From positions 226,972,545-227,036,544 of the forward strand of contig NC_135785.1 in the NCBI RefSeq assembly GCF_051106095.1: DNA of 64,000 bases. The letters are read 5' to 3'. Made by a program: the position numbers and the translations under genes. Position 1 is the stretch's first letter; the number at the start of each line of letters is the position of its first letter. The stretch is from Pogona vitticeps (Eukaryota; Chordata; Lepidosauria; Squamata; Agamidae). Shown piece after piece: positions 47,682 through 60,245 of the stretch. Below the pieces are notes generated by a model. That model saw nothing but the letters and a program-made list of their open reading frames with translations. It was not told the DNA's origin and did not search any database.

Positions 47682-48518
47682 AACTTCAGCAAGTCTTAGA
47701 ACAAGTTCCCCATTGAGGTTGCGATTCTGTTCATATGATAGAAATTTAAGAAGCCGCACTGAGTTACTAAAGTCAAAACTGAAGTATGGTAAGGTGTGGA
47801 ATTCTCAAATTACTTCTAAATGTCAAATTGGCATACAGATCTTCCCATTCTAAATTTCAGACTGTTCAATGTGACAGTGGAAATCCTGAATTTAGGTAGA
47901 TGGCCCATGTTATCTATATGGAAGTTCAGTGAAAGCCTGTATATGAAAAAAGAAGCAACCTGGATTTTAAGAGAGTCACAGCTGATCTTATGACACACAT
48001 AAGACTATATTTATTCCAATATGACTATATTTATTCCAAGATGCACATGCAAAGAATTAAACAGCTACACAAACAATGAAGGGGTGATTCTTATACTAAA
48101 GCATATGACACTTCATGATTCACTTTGGAAAGACTAGGGTCAGTTATTCACATGGATTTCTCCCACAGAAGCAACTATTGTGTTCCTACAGGATGTGAAT
48201 ACACAGAAGAAACTGTAAAGCCAAATTTATTATGAGAAAGGTCAATACCTGCAAAATATATATTAAGATACAGTATATGCAAAGAAATATCTCAGCATAA
48301 TTATTCCTTTTCTTCAACAACTTTGACATAGTCAATGTCTATGGAAAATTTGGTCTCTTCATCAGTAAGAAAATATTGGTCTTTGCTTGAAAATGTTATT
48401 AGATGCTGTAAGAAATACATAAAGAGTCATTCAGAAAAATGCCAGATGTGCACTCAAGGTGGTTCCACTGTAGTGCCCAACCCTGTGAGGGTTGGGGTTA
48501 TGTGTGGAATGGGGGTGG
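47682..48518. other. Unique sequence
   Basis: Nothing recognised. 'gactatatttattcca' occurs twice at 48003-48040, a local duplication of about 21 bp. Confidence 0.4.
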
Positions 48519-48692
48519 GCTATAGCACAGTGTGGTATAGTGCACAGAGTGGCTGATTAGAGTTAGGAGACCTAGATTTAAATCTGCAATTGGCCATGGA
48601 ATTTAACTTAGTGGCTGATACTGGTAAAACCACTCTTTAAATATCTCACTTATCTTGGAAGCCCTACGAGGATCACTATAAACTGCATCACA
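48519..48692 (+). mobile_element. tRNA-derived SINE
   Basis: 'gtgtggtatagtgcacagag', 'gacctagatttaaatctg' and 'ggtaaaaccactctttaaat' match the complements of 7903-8100 and 22267-22450; the 3' part is decayed. Confidence 0.7.
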
Positions 48693-49559
48693 CAACACGT
48701 AATAGCATAATAGGATGAGGAGAAAGGGATGGAGATATTAAGGAGAGATGCCAATGATACAAGTTGGCCCCAAATAATCTGCAACAATTCCTTTCCTTTA
48801 CCCAATCAACAGGGATTCTCCAGTCCCTAGCAGAGATCTGAGGATGGGCTGAGCAGGAAGGGATGGCAACATCAGTTTCTATCTACTCCCTCCAATTGGT
48901 ATTGCTCTGGATCTAACTCTCTGTGTTACCACTCTTTGGTGGGGATAAGTAACAAGATAAAGATTGATATTTGTATATAGGCATAATCCAGTGTCTTTTC
49001 TTTGATGCACATGTTAATGTTGTGAGGGGGTTTGAACATGTCAGCAAAGCCAAGAGGAATGCCAACAAGAAGTTGAACTCCTGCATGAGAGAGCGAGTTT
49101 CAATGGGGAATCCTCTATACACTCTATACGGAGACATCCTCCTTTGGAACTGGCCCTCACATGCACCTTTGCAAGCCACAGGGAATCCTTACATTATCTG
49201 TATTTGAGTGCTTTTCTTCCTGTTCTATGAATAGGAAGCATGGAAAAAGCAGAGAGATGAGAAGGTTTCTCTACTTCCTGCCAATTTCATTCCCATAATT
49301 TGGCCAGGAGAAAGGTTTCCCTGATTTATGAGAATATAATTTCTTAAAATACCAAAGTCCCATCCCTAATATTGACAACTAATTGTTAATATAAAAATTA
49401 GAGTAGAGCAAAAAGAACACTAACAAAATCCTAGTTCCAGAATATGATTTAAGTAATGTTTCTGATGAACTTAAAGTCCATATAAAGGCCAGATTGACAT
49501 TACTAAATTCATGAACCAAAAGAATTGTGGATTGAAATGAGCAATACTACCAGAAAAGA
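48693..49559. other. Unique sequence
   Basis: Nothing recognised; plus frame 48971-49207 and minus frame 48913-49179 overlap and carry no motif. Confidence 0.4.
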
Positions 49560-50085
49560 ATGTAAAAAGCTATTCCTATAGTCAAAAGAAAGGAAAGGTC
49601 TACATGGATGACTGAAGAAACACTTAAAATTATTAAAGACATTTGGGAAGCAAAATCGTGAATGGAATTTTTTGGTGTCTGTCATAAAAAAACAAAGAGA
49701 TTATTACAATAATTTTGCAAAGCGATAAAAGAGAATATCAAAATACAAGAGATCCCTTCCTGAAGATGCAAGAAATCAAAGGAAAATTTAAACCTGGATT
49801 AGGAATACTGAAAGATCAAGAGAAGAATATGCTGAATATACTGAAAAACTATACAAGGATGACAGATTCCTTTGAAGATGAATCCTGTGTTGAAGAAACT
49901 ACAATTTTAGAAAGTGAAGTGAAGCTGGTCTCAAAGAACTTAGAAAAAAATAAGTCACTGGGTTAAATGGAATACCAATAGACTTATTTCAAGCTCAAAG
50001 AGATGAATCTGTGAAACTCCTAATAAGAATATGCTAACAAATATGAAAAACAAAACAGTTCATAGACTAGAAATGTTCAATAGTC
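49560..50085 (+). mobile_element. Old BovB LINE fragment (before the reverse transcriptase core)
   Basis: Blocks in BovB order: TWMTEETLKIIK, WEAKS, then GKFKPGLGILKDQEKNMLN, NYTRMTDSF, and TTILESEVKLVSKNLEKNKSLG followed after a frame break by GIPIDLFQ. They parallel the BovB KGTxxxxxGxIKDxxGKDL..YTEELYKKDL..DILExEVKWAL..NKASGGDGIPxELF. Divergence is much higher than in the copies at 33172 and 57815. Confidence 0.65.
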
Positions 50086-50545
50086 ACTCTAGCCCTAAAG
50101 AAAGGAGATGCTATTGAATCAGTGCATTAATGAATAACCTTAAGCTTGTAGAAAAAGGAGTGAAGAATAGGAGTAATGAAAATCAGTCTTTTGGCAGAAA
50201 GCCTGAAATACATCACACTTTTTCTAGATATTTGCTTAATGTGAATATCTTAAATCTACTACCTTAGCACAGAAAGCAAACATGCCATTACCTACATAAA
50301 GATTCCCACATCACACTGAAGTCAATGACGAACCATCCACCAAATCTGGAATGAAAATGATATTCACGAATGCCATTTATTACTATTCATAAAGTTATTT
50401 TATTTATAAAGGTTTTGAATTTGGATGATGAAGGTGCTTATAATAAGTTTTCTTCCCATCAGTCAGCACAAATCCTCTAAGACAGATGAATAGAAAGAGA
50501 AGTATCCAGGAGTTAGAAGTTCTTGATTTAGCTAAAGTCATCTAT

Positions 50546-50655
50546 CCAGTGGAAGACAGGAGAGCCTGGTGTCCTCTGGTCCATGGGGTCACAAAGAGTT
50601 GGACACGACTTAACTACTAAACAACAACAATTTTATGCCAGAGTTATGGTTGAGT
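50546..50655 (+). mobile_element. BovB LINE 3' terminus with extra trailer
   Basis: 'gtggaagacaggagagcctg' to 'gagttggacacgactta' and an ACAAC run form the last ~85 bp of BovB. The 24 bases at 50632-50655 repeat 35124-35147 exactly, beyond the usual BovB end. It is probably separate from the older fragment at 49560. Confidence 0.75.
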
Positions 50656-50877
50656 GGCAATAGGCAGAATCCAAATGTTCTACATCAGTAACCTGAATCA
50701 TATTATTATTATTATATTAATATTACTAATTTTTATCCTTTGTCATGGTATAACCTTTTTCTGTCATGGTGAAAGTAATAACAAGAAAAATAAATCTTTA
50801 AAGCTAAAGACTGCAAAGTTGCATGTCACTTTGGGGATCCTGATGTGGGGAAAATAAATGTTTTAATAAAGACATGG

Positions 50878-51117
50878 GTGAAATCCTATTGAAACGGTTC
50901 TGCTTGTACAACAAGAATGACATCACTGTACACTCATTGCCATTGATTAAAGACTTTCTTTTTTCAGTTTTTGGGGCTACACGACTTTATCTCATTTCAT
51001 GTGAGACATGCATACGTACTACAAAACTGAAAAATGAAGTCTTTAATTAGTGGCAACCTGTCACTCACAATAACACCACTCCTGCAGTTGGAGCTGTGCA
51101 ACAGGATTTCGATCACT
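50878..51117. mobile_element. MITE-like imperfect palindrome
   Basis: The left arm has 'gaaatcctattgaaacgg', 'gtacaacaagaatgacatc' and 'gattaaagactttcttttt'. The right arm in reverse complement has 'gaaatcctgttgcacagc' and 'aattaaagacttcattttt'. Arms are about 110 bp. It belongs with 40146-40375 and 27084-27165. Confidence 0.5.
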
Positions 51118-52660
51118 AAATAATAAAATGTATAAAACAAAAAATAATTTACCAGTATGGTCACATTAACAAAATACAACAGAGTACATAAGATTCAAAT
51201 GGCTTTGGGTCCATGGCTTTCTTGATTTCTAACTTCCTATAACATTTTCCACATTTGACCTGGCTTCCCAGGGACTCCTGAAAGTTACCTGACACATTGC
51301 AAAAAAATTATGGCATATTGTATGGTGCATTCTCTATCCTCAGTAAACAATTGTGTCCTAGAACACAGGAAAAACAGCATCTATACACTGCAAGAAGTTA
51401 TGACCCATGGTGGGAAACTTGCTTTTCAAGGAAGTTCATCTGCTATTACTTATCTTCTCCCAAGAAACATTTAATGCTTCCAAGGAAACTAAGGGTTCCC
51501 TTGAAAGCAACAGAAAACCATCTATCTAAACAAGTATACAGTACAACAGGACAAAGAGCCCGTGGCTTATAAAAAAGTTTCAGTCAATGAAACTTGTCTT
51601 GCCAGTTGATCAAAAGGCAAACTTTATGGCAAACTTCATTTAATTTAATTATACCACGGAAGTTAGGAAGCAGGACTATACACAGCCAAATGCAGACACC
51701 CATACAGTTCTGGCAAAGACTAATAGGGCTTTTAAAAGGTTATGGTACATTATTTTTCCATTCAACATTCTAGAGACAGATCCATTTATCTGTTTTATAT
51801 CCTTTAGAGTGGCACAGGTTTCAAAAATGTCCTTTCCACTCTAGGTTACTGTCCTTTTAAGCAAGTCTAACTTCTATGGAACAGAAACACAATAAAACAA
51901 TGAACAAGTCGGCAAAGCCTGAACACAACTTGTGTGTGTGTTCGTGTGTGTGTGTGTATGTAATATTCACACATCTAACTAGACTGCATTTTTATTCCTA
52001 AAGGGACTAAAAGGCAATGATAATTATAGTCCAGGTGAAAAACTAGAGAGTTTGAGATTGTTTTTCCTGGTAATGACATATTTGAATACTTATTTGAAGT
52101 CAACAATTGACTTTTAAAAGATCAATTTCAGGATTGAAGCTTCAGTTTACTAAACTGAAGAAAATGTTTTTCAGTGAATAAAATAAATAAGTATGCACTG
52201 TTTGAAACATTAAGTAGTGAATACCTTATAAAGTGATTGATGTTTCTTTAATGTTGCAAGACAGATTAGACAAAATAAGTTGAGTATAGAACATTAGAAT
52301 GCCATGCTACACCTTGGCTAGAGTCCTCTGCACCTGTTTCTGCAGATGGAATGGGTTATTTAAAAAATGACAAGACAATGAATATAAAATTGCTCCCTGA
52401 GGGGAAAGGTTGTATTGAAATTAAGCAATGCATTTTATAGTGCAATACATCAAAAGGGAGGTTCCCTAAGCAAGGCTTTACTTAGCAACCTGGATATAGC
52501 ATAGTTAATCTAACTCCTCTTCACAGTATTCACTTCTACGGCTAAGAGAGCTTTGGGCTGCCGGAATGGCTTTAGTTTAAGGCACCTTCTAGACTTTTAT
52601 GCACAAGTCCTAAGTCCTTCCATTGTGTAAGAGGATTTCTTTTTTTGGACAGAATGTATC
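51118..52660. other. Unique sequence
   Basis: Nothing recognised except a GT run at 51931-51960. Confidence 0.4.
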
Positions 52661-52751
52661 TACAAGGATAAATAATAATTTGTGCTATCAACAATTACAA
52701 CCTATGGAGACTCTTTCTAATGTTTTCTAGGTAGAGAATAATCAGAATTGG

Positions 52752-52900
<149 letters not shown>

Positions 52901-53153
52901 ACCATTTGCTTCTTCTGGGAGCCCCACGGAACTGTGTAGTTTGCCCATGGCTACACAGGCTGGCTCTTCTCCCAGGAACCACAGTTAGGAATCAAACATC
53001 CAACCTACCCAAACCACTGAGTAGAGATGGGAACGAATAAAAAAAAAAGGTGATTCACCTTCCATTATTCGTCAAGGTTCAGGGATCAACGAATACAAAT
53101 CTACAAATATTATTTGACGAATCGATTAATCGATCTGTTGATTCCTCTGCAAT

Positions 53154-54290
53154 TTAAATGGCTATAACACTGGCCCCCGATGACCTAGAGACACCAAATT
53201 TGCAGGGAAGCTTCCACATACACATGTTGTCCTCCAAAATGGCCTTCTGCTCTACTAGGTGGGACACCATGGTGTAGGTGGAGTTCCACCTAGTGGGCAG
53301 GTCTGTCAGGAGAACGTGGGTTTCCTCACCCAACTCCTCCTGCCTCTCATGAAGCCAGCGGGCTGCTTTCAGGCTGCGGGAGAAGTGGCCTGCCAGTTCG
53401 TGGCATTGCTCCAGGAGTGCCCGCGTCTCCCAGGTACCTGCGTCCCACTCAGGTGTGATGTGGCTGCCCAGGCTGAGGCCATCGCGCACCACAAGGTGTA
53501 ATTTGTGCACCATGCATATGGTACCCTCAAAGCCTGCTGCGTTCAGTGCTGCCAACATGTTCCGCCCAGCATCTTTGACCATGTGGCCACGGGTTACCAC
53601 CCCTCCAGTGCAGCACAGACAGGAACTCATTGGCGATGTTCCCCCCTGTCGCCTGAGCTATGTGCCATGCCTGCATTAGCAGAATGGTCTGCTGTAGCCT
53701 GGGGGTGGGGCAAGGGCCTCCCCCTGCGGTCCTGTTGCTGATGCCCTGACTCTAATGAAGTCTTCTGGCTTCCACCAGTGGGCTGTGAGCAAGAGATAGC
53801 CGTGCTGGCCTCCACTCCACAGGTCCGCTGTGAAGTGCACTTGCACCCCTGTAGCCCTGAAAAATGGTCACGGACCACCTCCCTCACAGAATCATAGAGC
53901 GAGGGCAGCACTCTAGAATTGAGAGTTCTCTGTGAGGGGAGGTCGTACCAGGGGACAAAAAAATGCAGCAACCAGCAGAAGGCTTGGTTTTCCACATGCT
54001 CCTGGCCCCAGAAACCCCTATGGCCGCCCTTTTGAAAGAAGCTGCCTCCTCCTGCCTCCTTTCTGTCTCCCCTGGAGCTGCTCTTTTCCCTCTCCCAGAT
54101 GGTGCAGACAGAGTGCATTCCCTGGACAGGAGCCTTGGATGGTGCCTCTTCAGATATTGGTGGAGGGTGATGGAGGACAGATGCCTGGGGTGGTCCAGGG
54201 GTCTGATCCCCTCTGGACCACCCCAAGGCATGTATTGCAGCGTGCCAGCCGTGGGTCATCTCTGAGCACTATGAAATGACCCCAAACGAG
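53154..54290 (-). pseudogene. hAT transposase (ZBED-type), broken
   Basis: Read on the minus strand in broken frames. A BED zinc-finger start (VWGHFIVL then CNTC, about 54200-54290) comes first. In another frame SSITLHQYLKRHHP supplies the His pair (about 54130-54170). Next is a PWYDLPSQRTLNSRVLPSLYDSVREVV block (about 53880-53960), which matches the hAT 'LPSRxTLSRxLIPxLYExV' region. The last frame (53154-53630) has KDAGRNMLAALNAAGFEGTICMVHKLHLVVRDGL, CHELAGHFSRS and LLTDLPTRWNSTYTMVSHLVEQKAIL. The DxPTRWNSTYxMLxRLxEQ motif is diagnostic of the hAT RNase-H-like domain. At least two frame changes occur, and the hATC dimerisation domain is absent. It would bind and cut element ends if whole; here it is inactive. 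Confidence 0.85.
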
Positions 54291-54727
54291 GACCCATTGC
54301 CTGGTGGCCTGGGAAGAACTCTGTGTCCCAGGGGTGCGGCTGGTCTGGGAGGAGGGAACAGATGACTCTGGGGACAGGGGTGGGGGTAGTGACTGTGAAG
54401 CCTACCTTGCCATTACTGGTTCCAGACTGGGGAATCTTCGGAATCCAGTAACTCCTCAGATTCCTCTAGGAAGAGGACTGACACACACACGTTTTAGAAG
54501 AAAATGATGGATCCAGCCACCCACCAAATTCCCTGAGAGACACAAGCCTCTCTAAAATGAACTTTTGAAAACTGTATAATCCTCCCACCTAGACACGCAA
54601 ATGCACACACAACCAATTTGGGGAAAGGAAAAAATGATTCTCCTAAAATAAACTTTTAAAAATTGAATATAAAGGAAAGGAGATTCCACAGTCACACGAT
54701 GACAGTTCCCCCACCCACTGGATGATA

Positions 54728-54786
<59 letters not shown>

Positions 54787-54818
54787 CACACAAACACACA
54801 AACACACACACACACACG
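54728..54818. repeat. (CA)n microsatellite
   Basis: About 90 bp of CA dinucleotide with AACA interruptions, inside the hAT element. The Cys-Val frames on the minus strand are artefacts. Confidence 0.95.
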
Positions 54819-55405
54819 CCTCCAGGAAAAAAAAGGTTTGATTGATTTGAATTTGAAATAAAATGAAGCCCTTCCAAAGAAGTAGCCTAAGCTACCTGAA
54901 ATCCCTCCCCAAATTCCCAGTAAAGTTGATGATGATTGATGAATGATGATGAAAAAGAAAAATATAAGTCTTTGTTTTGCTGCCACAAAAGCAAAACCAG
55001 AAGAGCACCAGCAAGCCAGCTCTCACTCTGGGGAGCACCAGCAGAAGTGAGGAACGGCCAGATGGAAAAAGCTTATATGAAGCTTCTGTAAAAGTTGATA
55101 GACCTTTCAGCAACACTATTGGCTGCTGGACATGCCAATCCAGGATCTCTGTCCTGATTGAGCAGAGCTTCAAACTGGTGCCAGCAAGCTCAAAGAGCCC
55201 CCCCCCAAAGGGGTAACAAATATAGACGAATATGAACGGATCAACGAATAAAACCAAGGAAATATTTGTCAAGCCATATTCATCCTGATTTAAAATTTTA
55301 CAAATAGTGATCAACAAATATATGTCGAATTGGCTATATTCAACAAAAAATGATCCATTTTTATATTCATCCCCATCTCTACCACTGAGCTATCCAGCCA
55401 GCAGG

Positions 55406-56478
55406 GTGAAATTCTTTCTGCCCCATGCTAGCCTTCAGTGTTAGCCCTCTATCTGCAGCAGTGCCATCCTGACATTTTTCTGCCAGAACCCAATTATAAC
55501 CTTTAATTATCCCATCCTGACTACAACCTTTGAAGCTCAGAGGTTGTTTTAGTCTCCTTATGTGAAACCCTTACTTTGAGTACTAACTGTGCAGCTTTGT
55601 TAAAAGTGCTGAAAGAACAGCATTACATTTCCTTGAGTTCAGCTGGAAGCAGAGTGAAGCTGGCCAGGAACCAGGCATGAAGGGGCTGCAAGAAAGGGGT
55701 TCTCTGGCACAGAACAGAGATCTTACTGAGAAGGAAGGGGGAAAGGACTGATTGTAGCCAGTACAGATGGGGACAGATGACAGAGATGTACTGACAGATG
55801 GGACAGGGATAGATGGTGGTGGCTGGCAGCAGGAGGAGAGGCAACAGTACAGCACCAGCTGTTTAGACTTCCTTCTGCCAAGTGGTGGGTGAGGCAGCTG
55901 CAGCATTTTTATGGGCTGAAATGTAATGTATTCTAGGGGTGGAGCCCAAAAACTTAAGGACTAATGAGGACAGTAGTGGCCATAGGTATATCACATGGCA
56001 TGTCTTGGAAAGGGCCTTGGTATTTACCCAGGCAGTTTGGACTGTAACTTTTATTAGTAGAGTTTGCCTTGATACCACATTAATTTATTTAAAGCATTTA
56101 TACTAGAGTTGGTGGTTAGCTATGCAGTCTATATGTATCTACAGTACTCACAAGAACCCTGCCCCTAGAACTAGTATCCAGAGTTGCTTCAAAGTCACTG
56201 GATCGGACAGTAAATATTTGTGATATTGCAGGTAAAACCTAGCCGTCATGTGTAGCAGACATGATGGTCATGTACTACCCATGGTTTTGTTCAATCTGTT
56301 AGTAAGCAGTCAAATTTGCATTTGTTACTGTACCTTGTGGTAGTGAATTCCAGTTGAACTATGTCCTATGTGAACATCATATAATTACATTCTCTTGTGT
56401 TTTGAAACATAGCTTCATGAGAATGTTTATAGTTTTAGAAAGTAAATACATGCTTGTGCAAGTCATAAAAGAATGCCA
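55406..56478. other. Unique sequence
   Basis: Nothing recognised; the minus-strand frames 55583-55906 and 55623-55844 overlap each other and lack motifs. Confidence 0.4.
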
Positions 56479-56660
56479 ACGTGATACAACAGCGAAAGTG
56501 AAGGAAATGGGCTTGGGCGACCTAGGTTTGAATCCCCACTCAACAATGGAAGCTCACCAGGCAGAGTGGCACTGGCAAATCATTTCTTAAGTATCTAATA
56601 TGCACTGCCATCTGTCATATAAGTCAGATGTGAGTTGATAGCACATATGACAAACAGTAA
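56479..56660 (+). mobile_element. tRNA-derived SINE
   Basis: 'gatacaacagcgaaagtg' stands where the A box is expected, and 'cctaggtttgaatcccc' is a good B box. 'tcacc.ggcagagtggcact', 'ttcttaagtatcta' and the 3' 'agtcagatgtgagttgatag' follow the other SINE copies. Related to 48519-48692. Confidence 0.6.
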
Positions 56661-57465
56661 GTAATGAAGCTACAACACCCTTTATTTAGCCAATATACTG
56701 AGATTCAGCTTAAATTGATTTATTAGTTCCACACTGTGGCCTACTTCTGAAAATCTGAGGGAGAATTTTACCAGTGCATCTTCTGTGCTTTTTGTCTCTG
56801 AACCTAACTGCAATGATACAGAGATACTGTATAGCCAAAACATGTCAATATCAGAGTGCTTGCTATCTGCTGTCTTTTTTTTTTTAAGAGCTGTACAAAT
56901 AATTCCTATAATGAATGCTGTATGTGATTCAAAACATTTTGAGGCATCCAGGAAAGATCATTTTTTTTCTTCCAGAAACAGCAGCCAAGGTTTGGAAATA
57001 ATTTCCTCTGGACAAGAAATGAGCGTTTCATCAAAGTGCTGAAAGCTTTTCTTTCAGGAAATAACACATTTTGAAATGAACATTGAAAGGATACAGTTCT
57101 TCCTTTACATCTGTGTGGCAGATCTAAATACTTTTCTCCCTATCCCCAAGATGCATGAAGCTTATGTTTAAGGAAACAAAGATTAGTTTATGTGAAAGGT
57201 TGAAGAGATTTTTTTTGGGGGGGGGGAATCATTTTCACCTGCATTTATTCATACTGCCAATAAGGACTATTCTAAGACTCAAACAGATTTTTTTGCTGCT
57301 TGCTTGTTGAAGTGAAGCAGCAGCTTGAAATGTTTACTTACCCAAAAGGATGGCTTATAGAAATCAGCTATAAAAAAGCGCATTGTGAGATATATTTGAA
57401 GTCTCAGAATTTAATGAATAGATATTCACATATTCCATTTTAATGTTTATCATGTCATTATGGCC
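56661..57465. other. Unique sequence
   Basis: Nothing recognised; T run at 56876-56885 and G run at 57218-57228. Confidence 0.4.
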
Positions 57466-57600
57466 ATGGTAAGGAACCTGGTGTCTTTCAGAAGTTCTGG
57501 ATTACATCCACCATGATTTCTGACCAAAAACCATGCTGATTGCTGCCTCTATGACTTCCAGTTCAAAACATCTGAAAGGCACAGGGTTGCCCAGCTGCAT
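57466..57600. mobile_element. Palindromic MITE relic
   Basis: The left arm has 'aggaacctggtgtctttcag', the right arm 'caaaacatctgaaaggcac' and 'agggttgcccagctgc'. This is the layout of the common amniote MITE whose arms read 'tggactacaactccc' and 'aacatctggagggcac'. About 130 bp, old. Confidence 0.5.
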
Positions 57601-57814
57601 GTTAGGTAGTTTTCTTCATGAATCTTTCCAGTACAGTATAATGCAATTGACTACCCCAGGTGGTAAATTCTTGTGCTACTTACTGTATCACTAGAAATCA
57701 AAATCTGGCATAATCAGACTACAGCAAAGGTACAAAACCAGGAGATTTACATCTCCATGGAGTTGAGGGGAACATCAAAGGATATCCAAATGATCACCTC
57801 TTCCTAAGTGAAAC

Positions 57815-59392
57815 TTTGTTGTTTAGTCGTTAATTCGCGTCTGACTCTTTGTGATCCGATGGATGCCAGGCCCTCCTGTCTTCCACTGCCTCCCAGAGTT
57901 TGGTCAAATTCATGTTGGTAGTTTTGATGACACTGTCCAACCATCTTGTCCTCTGCCATCCCCTTCTCCTCTTGCCTTCACACTTTCCCAACATCAGGGT
58001 CTTTTCTAGGGAGTCTTCTTTTCTCATGAGATGGTCAAAGTATTGGAACCTCAGTTTTAGGATCTGTCCTTCCAGTGAATAATCATGGATGATTTCCTTC
58101 AGAATGGATAGGTTTGATCTCCTTGCAGTCCAGGGGACTCTCAAACGTCTCTTCCAGCACCACAATTCAAAAGCATCAATTCTTTGGTGGACAGCTTTCT
58201 TTATGGTCCAGCTCTCACTTCCATACATCGCTACTGGAAAAACCATAGCTTTGACTATGCGGACATTGTCGGCAGGGTAACCTCTCTGTTTTTTAAGATG
58301 CTGTCTAGGTTTGCCATCACTTCCTTCCCAAGAAGCAGGCGTCTTTTGATTTCGTGGCTGTTGTCACCATCTGCAGTGATCATGGAGCCCAAGAAAGTAA
58401 AATCTGTCACTGCCACCATATCTCCCTTTCTATTTGTCAGGAGGTGATGGGACCAGTGGCCATGATCTTAGGGATTTTTTTATGTTGAGCTTCAGACCAT
58501 TTTTTGCGCTCTCCTCTTTCACCCTCATTAAGAGGTTCTTTAATTTCTCCTCACTTTCTGCCATCAGAGTGGTATCACCTGCATATCGGAGGTTGTTGAT
58601 ATTTCTTCCGGCAATCTTAATTCCAGTTTGGGATTCCTGCATCCAGCCTTTCGCATAATGTATTCTGCATATAAGTTAAATAAGCAAGGAGACAATATAC
58701 AGCCTTGTCATACTCCTTGCCCAATTTTGAACCAATCAGATATTCCATATCCAGTTCTAAATGTTGCTTCCTGTCCTATGTATAGATTTCTCAAGAGATA
58801 GACAAGGTGATCATGCACTCCCATTTCTTTAAGGACTTGCCATAGTTTGCTATGGTCCACACAGTCAAAGGCTTTTGTGTAGTCAATGAAGCAGAAGTAG
58901 ATATTTTTCTGGAACTCTCTTGCTTTCTCCATAATGCAGCACATGTTAGCAATTTGGTCTCTAGTTCCTCTGCCCTTTCGAAATCCAGCTTGTATTTCTG
59001 GGACTTCTCAGTCCACATACTGCTAAAGTCTACCTTGGAGGATTTTGAGCATAACCTGGCTAGCATGTGAAATGCAATTGCATGGTAGTTGGAGCATTCT
59101 TTGGCACTGCCCTTCTTTGGGATTGGGATGTAGAGCAATCTTTTCCAATCTTCTGGCCACTGCTGAGTTTTCCAAACTTGCTGGCATATTGAGTGTAGCA
59201 CTTTAACAGCATCATCTTTCAAGATTTTAAATAGTTGAACTGGAATGCCATCACCTCCACTGGCCTTATTGTTAGTCATGCTTTCTAAGACCCACTTGAC
59301 TTCACTCTCCAGGATGTCTGGCTGAAGGTCAGCAACTCCACTATCTGGGTTGTCCAGGCCATCCAAATCTTTCTGGTAGAATTCCAGAATAA
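57815..59392 (-). mobile_element. BovB LINE, 5'-truncated, 1.6 kb
   Basis: On the minus strand: DILESEVKWVLESMTNNKASGGDGIPVQLFKILKDDAVKVLHSICQQVWKTQQWPEDWKRLLYIPIPKKGSAKECSNY (59045-59320). After frame changes come FCFIDYTKAFDCVDHSKLWQVLKEMGVHDH (motif A, 58790-58900), NNLRYAGDTTLMAESEE (58560-58620; YADD reads YAGD) and SESWTIKKAVHQRIDAFELWCWKRRLRVPWTARRSNLSILKEI (58080-58225). It ends with the BovB 3' terminus at about 57815. It lacks the endonuclease end and is inactive. Confidence 0.9.
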
Positions 59393-59580
59393 GAAACCAT
59401 ATTTGTCTAAGCAAAGTCAATGACAGCTAAATGACACCTTAAATTCATGTCTAGTAAACTGCATAGTTTACTGTATGGTCAGAACAAAAATCAATTGCTT
59501 TGTAACCAACCCAATATTTCAAAGATTTTTGGGATTCTGAAGATTTTCATAAACAGGACAGTGGCACTGTAAACAGGACT

Positions 59581-60245
59581 ATTTCTACGTGGGGCTGCCT
59601 TTGAGGCTGCTGCGGAAACTACAGGTGGTGCAGAATGCAGCGGCCAGATTACTCAGTGGAGTGAGAAAATTCCAACATATCTCGCCCACTCTGGCCGCAT
59701 TGCATTGGCTGCCCATCTGATTCCGCATCGACTTCAAAGTGTTGACGCTTACGCATAAAGCCCTAAACAGTTTAGGGCCTTGATATTTGGTGGAACGCCT
59801 ACTCCCACCAAGTTCTACCCGTGTCACTCGTGCGAGCCAGGAGGTGAGGCTGAGGAGCCTAATGCCGAGGGAGGCCCGGAAGAAAAAGACAAGAAACCGG
59901 GCCTTCTTGGCGGTGGCTCCTCGCCTCTGGAACAATCTGCCTCCTGGGATTCGTGGGGCTCCCTCGCTGGGTATCTTTAAGAATCAATTAAAGACATGGT
60001 TATTTCAGCAGGCCTTTCCTCCAGACAATCCCTGATGATCCTCTTTCTTTCCTCTCTACTTGGTTTCTTCCCTTGTAAAGTTTTATTATTTATGCTGTTT
60101 TATATATGTATATCTTTATTATTTGATGATTGTGAGCTGCCTAGAGTGGTCCTGAGTTGGCTAGATAGGCGGGATATAAATAAAATAAAATAAAATAAAA
60201 TAAATAAATAAGTAAATAAGTAAATAAATAAATAAATAAATAAAT
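59581..60245 (+). mobile_element. L2-like LINE 3' end
   Basis: It reads GLPLRLLRKLQVVQNAAARLLSGVRKFQHIS and TLAALHWLPI, then past two stops ERLLPPSSTRVTRASQEVRLRSL ... APRLWNNLPPGIRGAPSLGIFKNQLKTWLFQQAFPP. This is close to the minus-strand copy at 37066-38199. The 3' end has 'gtgagctgcctagagtgg' and 'tagataggcgggatataaat' and an AAATA/AAGTA array (60178-60245). Confidence 0.85.

Larger units (their letters stand above)
53022..55381 (-). mobile_element. hAT DNA transposon, 2.36 kb, decayed
   Basis: Termini are inverted: TAGAGATGGG with 'gaataaaaa' at left, and the complement of TAGAGATGGGGATGAATA at right. A perfect 8-bp CCACTGAG flanks it (53014-53021, 55382-55389), typical of hAT. The minus strand carries a broken transposase (53154-54290). 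The 1.1 kb upstream of that gene contains a CA microsatellite and no further coding match. The C-terminal dimerisation region expected after the catalytic core is missing next to the left end, so the copy is internally deleted as well as mutated. Confidence 0.85.

Noticed and set aside
53627-54986. Open frames with Cys-Val runs or proline-rich sequence opposite or beside the hAT gene
   Set aside because: They are microsatellite translations (54552-54986) or out-of-frame readings of the decayed transposase.
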